This document shows positions 48,200 to 60,770 of a stretch of 64,000 nt of DNA, one piece after another. Within the stretch, counting starts at the first letter, position 1. Each line of letters starts with the position of its first letter. The translations under genes were made by a program, and so were the position numbers. Below the pieces are notes generated by a model that saw only the letters and a program-made list of their open reading frames with translations, was not told where the DNA came from and did not search any database. Source of the DNA: Cheilinus undulatus (lineage: Eukaryota; Chordata; Actinopteri; Labriformes; Labridae). Where the stretch lies: the NCBI RefSeq assembly GCF_018320785.1, contig NC_054881.1:16492275-16556274 (forward strand), in the 5' to 3' direction.

Positions 48200-49184
48200 G
48201 TAAATACGGTACTACTTAGAACTTCCGCTCAAATCCTTCAAAATAAGAGGCGCTTGTGAGCGTTTTTAATTTCGAGCATAGCTCATTATTATTATCATCA
48301 GACTACCGTAAGTAGTTTCTAATAACACTTGAGCAGTTTTGAAATGCTGAAGTATGTTAATTAACTAGAACCAGGAAATAAACCACATTGCTTTTATAAA
48401 TAGCTTCTCGGCAGCATTGAATCCCTGTATGAAATGTGGGATAAAATGTAATAGCCCACTTCTAAGCTCTTTATATCTCAAAAAAACTCACGATATCATA
48501 GCTGCTACCTTCTAGATCCTTCTTCCAGAATGCCATAAATAGGGAATCCAAAAGTACTATTGGAGGTTGACTCTCTCCTTTGGAGTTATTTACTAAAGGC
48601 CTGGAAGCAGACATTGTTTCTACTTTAAAGAGTAGGCTAAAACTTTCCTTTCCCCCCTGCCTTTCAGGCCTAGCTTATACAGAACTAGCAGTTAAGTTGA
48701 AATGGAGCCATTTGAATGGTGGCATACATCACACAGCTTACAGCTCATTTATGTTGCCAGACATCAGATTTTCTCTGCTGCAAGGACAACCTGAAGAAAC
48801 CATTCTTCATATTGAGCAGCTTTGGGGGCATGTTATTGTTATCTCTTAAATATACATAAATATTCAAGCCCCTGTAATTTTCACTTAAGCCAGGGTGATA
48901 TATGTTGGCTTAAAAGATGTAAATGCGCTGTTTTTGTTTAAGTAATTAACTTTGAATTCTTCTGCCTATGAGTGGAGCTCTGTATATAAACGTTTCTTGC
49001 CATGCTCTCAGTGATTACACAACATTATTTGGGGTGTGGGCAGCAGTTTAAAGGCTAAAATGTCATTTTGTCACTGTGAGTAGTAATATAAAGGATCCAA
49101 GCTACTACTTCCTGACACTTTTCTGTGCACCATAATCTATACGATTGAGCATTACAGGAAGTACGTGCTTTTATTTTGAAGGAA

Positions 49185-49388
49185 GCCGCCCTTAATGCCG
49201 TTGTTTTTCTTCCTCTTTACGGTCAGGCTTCACGCGCCTTGGTGGTACAAACGCTCACACCCGCTCGTGCACTCTGCGATAGGCGGCTGTAGACCGGGGA
49301 AGGGTAGCAGGAGGGAACCTCAGCAGCACCGGGACAAAATAAAAAACCTCCAGTCAGGATTCACGGAGTGCACGAGAGAGAGAGAGAG
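49185..49388 (+). other. second possible non-coding first exon with GA repeat at its end
   Basis: Locally GC-rich sequence (CGCGCCTTGGTGG, GTAGACCGGGGAAGGG) ending in a (GA)n run directly before GTGAGT. Could be an alternative first exon of the same putative gene as the 48.1 kb segment. No coding frame of note. Confidence 0.3.
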
Positions 49389-49399
49389 GTGAGTTTACC

Positions 49400-51372
49400 T
49401 GGTGAGAGCGCACGTGAACAGTATAAACCGCGGACATCAAAAATGTTAAATTGCATTTGATGATATTTAATTGAATGAGCGTACGGTGACTTTATGACTC
49501 TGCTACATGTTAACCTTAACTTTTTTTGTGTGAATTTACCTTTAAATGTAATTTCAGAAAAAAGGGGCGCAAATAGCACTTTATTTGATGTCTTATTCCT
49601 TGATAATTTCTGGGCACACTTTGAAAGAATTCAGTGATTTTTTTCTTGCTTTTAATTACTGTCTAACTTGGTTTTTATTTAAGTTTAAGTGCTTCTTTGT
49701 TGTTAGAAGGAACTGTGCGGAGGAGGGTTTATTTACTCATTTCATCATTACTTTTCATGCAAATTTAGAAAACATAAAACACTCCTTATTGGCAAACACA
49801 TGAAATATCAGCCAGGTTATCACTCTGTGGGATCAGCATTGAAGTCATTTGAAAAACAAACAAATTCAATGATGAAAAGAAAAGGAAACGCCCACAGTAA
49901 TTCTCGGAGGTAGGCAGACCCAGGTAATGAAATTACAAGCACTCAGTGAAAGTGCAGCTTCTTTCCCACACAGTTTTCCCTGTCACACACACGCATGCAA
50001 ACAGTGTACAGCATACTGAGCGAGCCTGCGGTTTTATCAGGAAAATTGCTCTAATCCTGCTTAGTGCATTCACTAACAGGCACCTAGCACCCTGAAATAT
50101 TTGGTTTGCAAGCTGGCAGAGTTGTTTTTCTTCTCACATTGGAAGAATGAAACTGGAGATTATGTGGGATTTCAGGCTGTTAAGCAAGCAGGGAAGAGAA
50201 ACACTTTGCAGCGTGTACACATGCTGAATGCTGAGAGTAAACTATCCTACGTGCCTGCAGCCTATATGAGTGATTAAGTGGAAAAATTGATGTGATACTT
50301 GATGACATGTATGTGTTTCATGTGCCTGGGAGATAAAGTTGCCCCCTTTAATATGCTCGATACATGTGAGCATGTGCCCTGATTGTGTTTGGTGCATATC
50401 TGCAAGTGCCTGTTTGTACTTTGTGTTGCATTGCAGACCACATTTAATCTCATGTTTCACAGATCAGATCACAAAATCTAACAGGACATTTACCCAGCAG
50501 CACTTTAATGGGCGCTGATGTAATGCCCCTGCAGCGTATTGAAAACCTCTGATTGTATTACACTTGCCCATGCTCATTTAGATAATGCAGGTTTACTGAA
50601 ATCTATTAAATTAAATGGAAAGCTTATGACAGGTATATTTCCTCTAGGGCAGCCTGTCAGATTCACTCAACTAGTGTATATTTTTTAACAGCAGAGGGTG
50701 GAGCTGGTTCAGACACCTTTATTGCTGTAAACAACAATAAGACCTGTTTTTACTTGCTAACAGCCATAGAAACAGCAGTGCACCTTCGCATGCAAAGAGG
50801 CTACAGTTGACAAATGCAACACTTCAGCGTGGTAGTTAAGTCAGTGTGGCGGTTTACTGTCCAGGGGAAAGAGGGAAGTAATGAGCTCTGTCTCCATCTT
50901 ACTGGCACTTGCCAAAGTCTTTCTCAACTCATTTGCCAAACAGGACATTGCAAAGGAGGTTATGTGCCATTTTAACTGTTCATTGCAGGTGGACTGTGAT
51001 AAATAGATTGGATCTGGGGCACACTTGTTTTATCAGTTTATGTTTTTTTTTTAGCTCAAGTTATCCCTATAAACCACTGGCAAATTAAAAAAAACCTCAA
51101 AGGCTGATGTAATGTGTTACTGGCTCAGAGGGCAATTAATTGCTATCATTTCTTATCAGCAGCTTCTGAATTGATCGACAAACAAGAAAGAAAAAGACAA
51201 TCTGATACAAATTGGAGGGAGTTTCAGGAAATGCCATAATGCATCAATAAGTTTGATGCAACTTTGTCAGCATTTTCAATATGAGACATATGATATAACA
51301 GTATATTTACTGCAGGAGCATACTCATGGACACCTCTCTCATGCATGGATGGTAACTATATACAGATTTAAA
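49400..51372. other. gene-free interval
   Basis: No coding, RNA or bounded repeat recognised. If the 48-49 kb exons are real this is intron. Confidence 0.5.
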
Positions 51373-51385
51373 AAAGAAAGAAACA

Positions 51386-51986
51386 TCCATCCATCCACCT
51401 ATCTTCCACCACTTATCCAAGCCTAAGCAGGGAAGCCCAGACTTCCCTCTCCCTGGCCACTTCGTCCAGCTCTTCCCGGGATCCCAAGGCATTCCCAGGC
51501 CAGCCGAGCAACATAGTCTCTCCAGCGTGTCCTGGGTCTTCCCCGGGGCCTTCTCCCAGTGGGACCTGGCCACCTCACTAGGCAGGCGTCCAGAAGGCAT
51601 CTGGACCAGATGCCTGAGCCACCTTATCTGGCTCCTCTCAACGCGGAGGAGCGGCGGCTCTACTCCGAGTCTCTCCCGGATGGCCGAGCTTCTCACCCTA
51701 TCTCTAAGGGAGAGCCCAGCCACCCTGCGGAGGAAACTCATTTCAGCTGCCTGTATCCGTGATCTCGTCCTTTCGGTCACAACCCACAGCTCGTGACCAT
51801 AGGTGAGGGTAGGAACGTAGATCAAGCAGTAAATCAAGAGTGGAGGAGTTCAAGTATCTTGGGGTCTTGTTCACGAGTGAGGGAAGAATGGAGCGGTAGA
51901 TTGACAGGCGGATCGGTGCGGCATTGGCAGTGATGCGGTCTCTACATCGGTCTGTCGTGGTGAAGAAAGAGCTAAATCGAAAGGCG
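51386..51986 (-). mobile_element. non-LTR retrotransposon 3-prime fragment with 5-prime inversion
   Basis: Flanked by an exact 13-bp duplication AAAGAAAGAAACA (51373-51385 and 51987-51999). The minus strand from about 51838 leftward encodes the C-terminal reverse-transcriptase region found in many fish LINEs (LTYGHELWVVTERTRSRIQ, FLRRVAGLSLRDRVR) and ends in a CCATCCATCC-type tail at the left. The right part, 51840-51985, encodes the immediately upstream region (EEFKYLGVLF, IDRRIGAALAVMRSLHRS) but on the plus strand. So the 5-prime piece is inverted, with a few codons lost at the join. Degraded by stops. Confidence 0.85.
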
Positions 51987-52057
51987 AAAGAAAGAAACAA
52001 TGTTCAGCAAATATACTTGGGATGGCTGTAAATATACGCATGCCCAGGTATCATCTA

Positions 52058-52673
52058 CAGTGCATTTTAAAAGTATTCACTATGTTTTCTTCAACAGTGG
52101 CTTTCTCTTTGCCATTCTCCCAGCAGTTGTATGCAGAGTCTCTACCATCTCAGCTGCTGAAGCTTGTTGATATCTTAGTGGACTCTCTCACTAGTCTACT
52201 TCTTGTGCAGTCACTTAGTTTGAGAGGAGGATGGCCGGGTCTTTGTAGTTTACATGTGCCATGGTCCTTACATTACTGATGGATTTAACTGAACTCCAGG
52301 GAATGTTCAGTGCCTTGGACATTTTTGTTTGTATCCACACCTTTCAATAACCTTTTCTCTGAGCTACTTGGAGTGTTCTTTTGACCTCATGGTGTGATGG
52401 TAGCCAGGAATACTCATTTACCCATGAATAGACCTAGGACCAATCAGCTGGACCTCTGTTGAATTAGGCTAGTTACTTTAAAGGGGGTAAATATTTATGC
52501 AGTCACTTATTTTATCTTACATGTAAATTGACATTACTTTTACGGAATCTGATTTGTTTTCTCTTTTGTATTTTTTTCTTCTAAAAAAGCCAAATCATAT
52601 TGACAGTGATTGACTTACAAAATGAATAAAAGGGTAAAAAATCCAAGGGGGTGAATACTTTTTATAGGCACTG
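52058..52673. mobile_element. deleted Tc1-like element with intact ends
   Basis: Left end TA-CAGTGCATTTTAAAAGTA and right end, reverse complemented, TA-CAGTGCCTATAAAAAGTA, each continuing TTCAC. TA dinucleotides flank it (52056-52057 and 52674-52675). The inside has CAACAGTGGCTTTCTCTTTG and GTGAATACT phrases of a common fish Tc1 family, but only 616 bp remain. Related sequence is at 62310-62960. Confidence 0.8.
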
Positions 52674-52699
52674 TATGCATGGGAATGCATGGCTAATGT

Positions 52700-54260
52700 A
52701 TGAATTTTTCAAATAGTCTTATTGTTTTGAATTGAGATGAGTCATTTGGTGAAAACAGAAAGCATCTAACCAGCTCTTCTGTGTCAAACTGTGGAACCGA
52801 AATCAATAGGAAGTTTTCAAATGCTAAAGAAAGCTGTCGTCTAATAGTAGCTTTTCAGTAGCTCATTAGTTTTTCCAGTATGTTGTCTGAACTTGAAATA
52901 ACTCACTGGGGTGAAAAAAGTTGAGTCAAAACAGCCAATAGTGACATTTCATTACTGCTAGCTGGCTGTACTGTGAGCTGGGAACAAAACAAAACAAAAA
53001 AATAAACCACACTGGCTGTTGTCTAATAAGATTTAATATATTTTTAACTATAAACATGGCCAGATTGTTTTCAGTCCTTGACCAATCAGGAAGCTATGAC
53101 TTTGAAATAGTTCATCCAGTTCTCGTCTTTAGCATAATTTGAAAACCTAAAGCTCTGCAGACATTTGAGGTCTCCGACCTAAGCATGATGCCGGAGGAAT
53201 ATGGGCGTCAAGTGGACGGTGAAAAGCTATCTTTCTATCAGCAAGTCGTAATTTCCCACTTGTGAAATTGCTGTCAGCAACATTGAGGCCTGTAAGAAAG
53301 GGAGTGTCTTGCTGTACAAACTAAGATTTATTGTATCTCACTATAATTACCCAGAGATGAGCTATGCTCTATCTGAGCTGTATTGTGGGTTTTCATTGTG
53401 TTGCTCTGAATGGAGTGCCAACTAATTTTCCCTGTGGTGCAAAGACATTTAGTGTGCAGCACACTGTAGGATTGGGTGGTGGCTGTTGTTGTATCATTGG
53501 TTTATGGAAAAGATCAATCAGTTCTTTTGACTCCTGAGTTCACTGAAATCAATGTTTGTGCTGCCCTGTGTTCATTTCTATGACAGTGACTCTTCATGAC
53601 AGCTGTTTTACATAATCAGACGGTGTTTCTTTTTTTAAAAGCTTAAAAAGCACATCTCTGCATTGTCAACAGACAGACAGATACAGGGCTTTGGAAGCAA
53701 ATACCAAGATCATCATTTAATATTATTTGCTGATGGTTTATTGGTTCGCCACAGAACAATAACTCTTCCTAAACCAAATATTTGTTGAACCTATGTGCTG
53801 CTTTGTATTTATATTTGCCGATATACATCAATGAAGCTGGGATCCGGTTTTTAAATTGGGCCACTGGATTTAAAACTCAATCAGTACTGCTTTTTATTAG
53901 AATCAATACGACCTTAACACATTTTATGGAAAGTATTTTGATGAGGATATCATATGAAGTTTTTCCTGTGTCCACCTCTTTTATCTTCTTTTTAACCTAA
54001 AAAGTTGTCAGTGTCTCATCTTGATTTAGGAGACTGTTGCTGTATTCATCCAATCAAATGTGAGTTCAGCATATTGCCCTTTCGTAGCCTGCTGGGTTTT
54101 TTTGTTATCAACAGCTCTGTCTTTCTTAGACAGTTCTTATGCTGATTTCAGTGCACTACCATCCTGGCCACCACATAAATGTCCCACTACTGCCTGCTGA
54201 CTGTGACAGCAGCAGAGATGGTTGAATAAAATAGGATGGCTAGCAACCGATAAAAGTGCC
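52700..54260. other. gene-free interval
   Basis: Unique-looking AT-rich DNA. No exon or repeat recognised. Confidence 0.5.
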
Positions 54261-54264
54261 TTAT

Positions 54265-54860
54265 TTTCAAATTTCTTTTTTTTTTTTCATTTTTCAGCAA
54301 TTTTTTTCATGGCAGCCCCTATTATAACAGGAAAACCGCATAATATGAAACATTTTCCAAGTATTAATTTCAGAGTGGAATGTTTAGGGTGAACTTATTA
54401 GAGCCTGGTATATGTCAATAAATTATAACAACATTAATTTTGTTGCATTATTGTTTTTGACCAGTAGCGATTTAAGATAAAAACTCACACTCAGGACCCT
54501 TGGGACCCAAATGGGTCCCTTTAGAGAAAGTGCTAAAAAAAAAAAAGATAAAAATTGTTTCCACTTTCAATGCTTAAATCTTTTAATCAGCTTCAACCCT
54601 AATCAGAACACTAAAGTTTTTATTTATTTTCAATTTTTTTTTTTTTACATTTTTCTGCTTTTTTCATAATGGCAGCCCCATTACAACAAGAAAACCGCAT
54701 ATGAAACATTTTCCAAATATTAATTGCAGAGAGGGATGTTTGGGCTGAAGTTATTAGAGCCTTGTATATGTCAATAAATTATAATAAATTGATATTGTTG
54801 CATTATCATTGTTTGAGCAATACAGGTTCATATCAAAAACTCACTCCTAGGACTCTCAGC
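54265..54860. repeat. tandem duplication, unit about 358 bp
   Basis: Phrases ATGGCAGCCCC, AACCGCAT...ATGAAACATTTTCCAA, TATTAGAGCC and TATATGTCAATAAATTATAA occur in the same order near 54311-54430 and again near 54669-54785, offset about 358 bp with some divergence. Includes poly(T) runs. Confidence 0.8.
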
Positions 54861-55882
54861 TTTCAGAATCATATAAATTAATATCTCTTTTCACTTTTAT
54901 CAGGTTTATTTCTAATTAGAACTATTACATTTACATAAACTCTTTTGAATAAACATATGGATAAACTAGGGCGGTTCATGCATTAACGCTTGGGATTAAT
55001 CTTGAAACCTTAGCATGAATATTGAAAAATAAAAAGTGGCTAAAAGGACCCAATTGGGGTCAGTTAGAATTTGCATATTCCAAACCAAAGTCTAATATGT
55101 GTCTGTCCACCATATAAATTGCTGTAATAAAACCGTATTTTGCTCGCTAGTTATCTAAAAAAATCAGCCGCTGCATTTAATCCTCACAAAATAGAAGCTT
55201 CAACAAATACATTCTTTAATAAAAGTCCATTGCATTCATATTTTATCATTTTTACTGAAGTAGTTGGCTTGAAATTCTTACAGGCTGCTCTTACTTAATA
55301 ACTGAATGACTGCTAGAAGTCTACAAGACTCTTTTATGAATCATCTGGAGATAAACGATAAAATGGCATCTACAAGTCAGTCACACAGAAGCAAAATGGT
55401 TCCACTGTTCTCGATCCTCGTCTGAAGAACATCTCAATCATCTGTGCGATCAGTGAATCAGTGTAAAGTGTCCTCACATACAGGAGCACCACTGATGTAC
55501 TGATGGTGAAAATTAGTGTCAATGCTGTTACCAAAGTTTGAAATAACTATCTAGTTAATACTGAGGCTGATTATTTTATTTTTTATCACTTTATCGGTGT
55601 AAAAGTCCCACCATGCCAACGTTTTCTTTTGTGTTTGACCATGAAAACTTAACAGAGTTTGCCCAACAGCTGACGTCTTCTGCCCAGTAACATAATCTCT
55701 CATTAGATCCAGGAGTTAGGACAACTAGATTCCAGCCTTAAATGGGCAGGCATTGGCTACCACTTTCTGTTCATGCCACAGTATTTGCCAATGATTGATT
55801 GTCAAAAGGACTGATTTCAGTCGTTACTTATGCTAAACTGACGTGCATTCGTCAGTGCATCCCTACTAAAAAGCACCCAAAC

Positions 55883-56205
55883 TAGGGATGCATGATATTG
55901 GATGTTTGCCCATATCTGATAAGCTGATTTTTACAAATTACATTTAACTAATATCAATACTAATATTTAAATATAGACCTCAAATTTGAGTCCTGAAAAC
56001 ACATACTTTAAGGTTTAACAAATTTTAGTCCTTAAAACAAACTTATAAGTGTAAGAAATAATAATGAATAAAGAAAAAGACTTCTTATAGCCAATATTTG
56101 TAAATGATACAGGCAGATTTTTATAGCAAAAATGTTGATCGTAACCATCGGTAGAAATTTCCTATCTGTCAATACCGATATCATAACGATGACAGTGCAT
56201 CCCTG
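55883..56205. mobile_element. MITE with TAGGGATGCA termini
   Basis: Begins TAGGGATGCATGATATTGGA and ends ATATCATAACGATGACAGTG then CATCCCTG, an imperfect inverted repeat. The interior (CCGATATC-type phrases, CTGATAAGCTGATTTTTA) is typical of fish hAT-type MITEs. Target duplication not clear. Confidence 0.55.
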
Positions 56206-56919
56206 ACTAAAATGTTTTCAAAATGCCTGATTTTGGTCATAATTTATACAAAAGCCAATGCAAACTAAAGGAACAGAGTACTGTCTAAACCAGTGGGATA
56301 TGTACAACTGTAAGTAATTACTACATAGGTTTAGTCAGGTCTACTTTGTCAAGAAACACACTTGATGTGTGGTTATAAATTGATTTCTTTATTAGCAGAT
56401 ATAAATTTGCAGTCATTGCTTTCATGCATATATCTGTTTTGTCCTTCCACAAGCTGACATGGATAGCATAAAGCAAGAACACCACTTGTTTCTGCCTTTC
56501 CTGTGCCTACAATGAAAACCTGGGGCAGGAAGAGAGGCAGCAAAAAAACCCAAATCAGAGCAGGCAACATACCGGCATAACGACGCACTTGAACTCAGAG
56601 GCAGAATAAAAGAGGAGCTGGGGTGGTGAGGGATTGTCAAAAGGGGCTTGCAGAAGGAGCGTAGCTGAAAAATGTAAATATGGCAGCATGAGTTCAATTT
56701 GCCAATGGTGTGCTGAATGAACGGATCAGCTGATGAGGGCTTGCGAGATCAGCTGATCTTAGTTGTATGGCAGCACTTGACTGTGGCCTGCCTGTATTTA
56801 CCGTAATATGTAAGAGGCTATGTTGTATAGATATGGTTTTGGTGTGTCTTAAAATTTTGTCTTAATCTCGGGTGTGCCTTGGGCAAAAAAAGTTGAAATC
56901 ACTCGTCTAAAGCATTGTT

Positions 56920-57210
56920 TTTCAGACTGGGGTCTGGGCCCCCCTGGTGGTGTGCCAAAGATCTCCAGGTAGGCATGGGTTCTGTCTGCTCTGAGGCTGT
57001 CAAAATTAGATTTGCATGATTAATTAATATTTTGGTAAAACACTTGTTGAATAGTTTATAAAAAGGTCCTTTGGTACAAAGAATACATACATAGACATTC
57101 CTTCTGTGGGTTATATCAATAAAACAATTAAAATGGATAAAAATTGTTTTTTGACAGCAATGTGGGAGGGCTCAGCCACATGGTGGGTCCATGGAGGGCA
57201 GCAGAAACAA
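56920..57210. repeat. old interspersed repeat
   Basis: GTTTTTCAGACTGGGGTCTG then GGCCCCCCTGGTGG, a phrase seen at the ends of a common fish hAT-related repeat; later wording CAATGTGGGAGGGCTC. Boundaries uncertain. Confidence 0.35.
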
Positions 57211-58069
57211 AGTCCAAATAAAGCTGGCAATGAAAACCATGTTTTATATTCAAAGTAAATGGCCAACATTCTTATCAAAGAAACAAAAATACAATTTTTG
57301 TTACTTCTGTAGCAAATTGTAATCCCCTTTTGTTAAACACAGTGAGCCTTTTTGGGGCTTTATGTTGACTGTCTGAATGAGCTCACTGAAGAAAACTATT
57401 CATTTACTAAAATCAGAATTTATAGCTAAGCTATGAACTGTAAAAAAAAGACAGGGTGCAGGAGAAGATGTTGGAGATGAAATAAAAAAAACTTTCCAGG
57501 GAACATATCAACCCAGCAATAACTTAACACACTTCAAAATAATGATATAATTACTACATCACATCTGGGTGGTCCATTTCCTGCACTTTCTGTAGGCAGG
57601 CCTGGATACAAATAAGAGGGCTTCAAAAATACAAATTAATTAAAACAATGTGAAGATTTCTTTTTGGTATTTAAAGTCAATAAATTCATATAGAAGATCA
57701 AAATTCACGTTTGGTTGCTGTAGGCTCTTCTGCTTGTCAGCTTCTGCCCGCTACCTTGTATGGTTTAGGTTTTTTATTTATCATATGTGGATGCTTGGCA
57801 AGACTTAAAATGACTCGACAAATTCTAGAAGAGTGCAAGGTCGAAAAAAACTGAATACCAGTGATCGCCCAGCCAGAATATACACATCAGCTGCAGCCAT
57901 CATGATTTTGTTTACAAAACTGCCCCCACAGTGCCTAGACCCGCCCCATGTGGGGCAATAACTGTGATTGGTCTGACCTAAATCAAAGTCGGTTGAAAAC
58001 CTATCTGACAGGAGGATGGCCAGTTGCATCTTAAGGGCAAATTAAATAGGAGCAGAATATTCGTCTGGT

Positions 58070-58140
58070 TTATCTAGCTATCTATCTGTCTACCTGTCTG
58101 TCTGGCAGGGTGTCTGTCTAGAATCTTCTTTCTATCTAGA
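58070..58140. repeat. TCTA/TCTG microsatellite
   Basis: Imperfect tetranucleotide run (TATCTAGCTATCTATCTGTC, TACCTGTCTGTCTGG). Confidence 0.85.
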
Positions 58141-58199
58141 TTTACTTCTGCTGCAATGACCTATTTTCCCCACGGGGATCCATTAAAGTTTCATCTGAT

Positions 58200-60640
58200 A
58201 CAATCTAACCTAACTGTGAAGAAATGGGACACTTTGAGGACCGATGGATAGGAAAGGAGAGGGGGGCGGCTGGTGAATGTTAGCACGGGCAGCTTGTAGA
58301 GAAGTAGTGGAGTGTAATGTGGTTTGTTTTTTAAGGGCCTTCCAGATGGCACGTCGACAGGAAGGTTCCGGGGAAACCGGCCCCTAATGAATGGGAGGGA
58401 GAATCACCTGAGGGGACAGGAGACATCAAAGGAACCTTTCTCTGCCTCTCTCTCCTTTTTTCCCTCCCACATGCTCACTTTATCCTCACTTCATTTTCTC
58501 CTCACGCCATGTATCTGATCCACCGGTTTATTAGCCCCCTCAAGTAATCTGCAGGCATGCTTAACGTTGTTTTTTGTAATTCATTTTTTAAATTTATCTT
58601 AATTAATCTCTTCCTCTCCTCTTTCCTCTACACCTCGTATCCTTCTTTTTCCCTCCCCAGAGGACATTCCTCATTTTTACAGTGCAATAGCTGCAGGGCA
58701 GGTTCAGACAGAGCTGTCTGAGAAGACGAAGTCCTGACATTCAGTGAGGCCAGCGTGCACATAAACGCATTAACATCCTTGACCTGTAACAAATACACAG
58801 CCCACTAGAGGCTGTAGGAAGACAGGAGAGAGAGGCGCTGACAGACAGTATGGAGCACGCTGCTGTGGTTTATCAGTCTGTTTGTAATGATCACAGAGGC
58901 TTTTTCTACTGAGAAAGCCTGGATGTGTAAGGGAGATGAGGCAGGAGGGAGGAAGGGTGTTGTTTAAAGATTAATGCAACCAAGCTCTTACTATAAACAT
59001 GTGGGAATCTGAGTTTAAAGAGAGAGGGCCATAACAGCAATACTGAATGCCAGTAAAGCAGACTTTTTCATCTTTTTATTTAGCCTGTGAACCTGATTTG
59101 GCCCTTTATATATTTACAAAAATGCTTATAAATTATAGCTATATTTAAAGCCCTGTGAGGAGTTTTTAATATATTGTGAAACAGACTGAAATTGATAGTG
59201 CTTCCTCTTCGTGATCTGCACAAGCAACAAGACCATCACTGACAAGATGGACAGTTTTTAATTGTAATTTTTATTGCCTGTAACAGCTGCCACAGGGTAG
59301 GTGTCAGACAAGATAATTAGCAGCACTCTGGAGAAACAGCCTCCCTCTTTTAACACCTTTCACAGCAAATATTCAGGATAAGATCGTGGAGGCAATGCCA
59401 TCACTGGTATAATTTCGGCCATGGAGTGGATTTTTGCAACTCTGTCATCACCGGTTTAAATTTATTTGCTATGTTGCATAGCAACAGCAAGGCCTATCCG
59501 ATGCCACCATCAGCGTAGCTGAGTGATATATGACAGACATCAGCTCATTCTGAGTGCAGTCATCAGTATGTTTTACTGACGATAAAGAGCCGCCAGGTAA
59601 CAAGCTACTGACACCCATTTGTGGCAGTGTAATTAACATGAAGCCCAGCAGTGAGGTAAAACGTGCTCTCTCATCTCAAAATTGAATGTTGTACTAACAG
59701 CAACACAAAGTAAGAGAGCCTGCTGTTGACTTTTCTGGGGCTTTAACACAGGCTGTGAGCTAAAATGGCTTGTCTCGGGCTCTGCGCTGTAGCAATCACA
59801 TCACAATGGCTTAAACAACAGGTGTGTTTTAACTCATAGCGTGCTTGTTTTAAGTCCACAATGAGTCAAAGACACGTAATCTGAAATGCCAGATAGATTG
59901 TTTCACAAATCCATCGCATGGGCTTTGCCTCACATCCATCTGGGTAACTGCCAAAAGTCTAGGTTTGAAGAATTTTTTTGGAAACTTAAAACTACAGGCA
60001 TAGGTACAAAGAAATGAGCACGGAAATATTTTTTTCTGTGATCTGTGCTCAGACATGAGTTAAGTATGACATCACAGGCTTGTTTCAGGGGGAGAAGGGC
60101 ATTTGTAACACCAGAATATGTGTTTAAATGTGTTGTCTTGTCTATATCACTCAGCCCCAGGGTAACAGATATACTTTATCATCAAAAGAAAGAGATCTGT
60201 CTTTAGAGGAAACAACTTCTGCATGCATACCTAGGCCAAGATCTGCATTAAAAAAATGTACTGCTTTGTCCACAGGGGGCGCCAAATCTGCCCATACTGA
60301 AAAATCTTACAGGAGCTTTACAAATATAGAAAATAGTATAAACAGTGTTTAAAATGTGGAAAATCATCTTCCTATAAATTAAATTACCTCCCACATTGCT
60401 GTAGCAGCCATATCCAGCTACTGTAAGTCTGTTCATTTAAAGATTTCCAGACTAACAGTATGCTAACAAGCACTTCCATTTGTTTTTGTTGTAAAGCAAA
60501 GAAATGCTTTAACCGTGACTGTTAAGCTAGAGGAGATTGTGCTGGTAAACGCTGAAAACATCTCAAGAATGCTGAATGGTGCATTTTTATGCAACAACAT
60601 ACTCCTCATCTTAGTTCAAAACATTACAGTGTCGTTGAAT
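58200..60640. other. gene-free, repeat-poor interval
   Basis: I recognise no coding exon. 59300-59720 is unusually free of repeats and carries an X-box-like palindrome GTTGCATAGCAAC at 59473-59485; a conserved non-coding element is possible but unproven. Confidence 0.4.
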
Positions 60641-60649
60641 TTGAATTAC

Positions 60650-60770
60650 TAGGCAAGGCAAAGGAAAGGTTAACTGATTTATACAGCACATTTCAGCAGC
60701 AAGGCAATTCAGAGCGCTTCGTGCAAGACATCAAAACATCAAAACAAAGGGAAAAGAGACATTAAAGAGG
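60650..60770 (+). repeat. SINE-tail-like repeat
   Basis: GGCAAGGCAAAGGAAAGGTT, ATTTATACAGCACATTTCAG, CAGCAAGGCAATTCAGAG and GCTTCGTGCAAGACATCAAA in order match a very common fish interspersed repeat whose consensus has TATAGCACATTTCA and CAATTCAAAGTGCTT. Confidence 0.55.
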
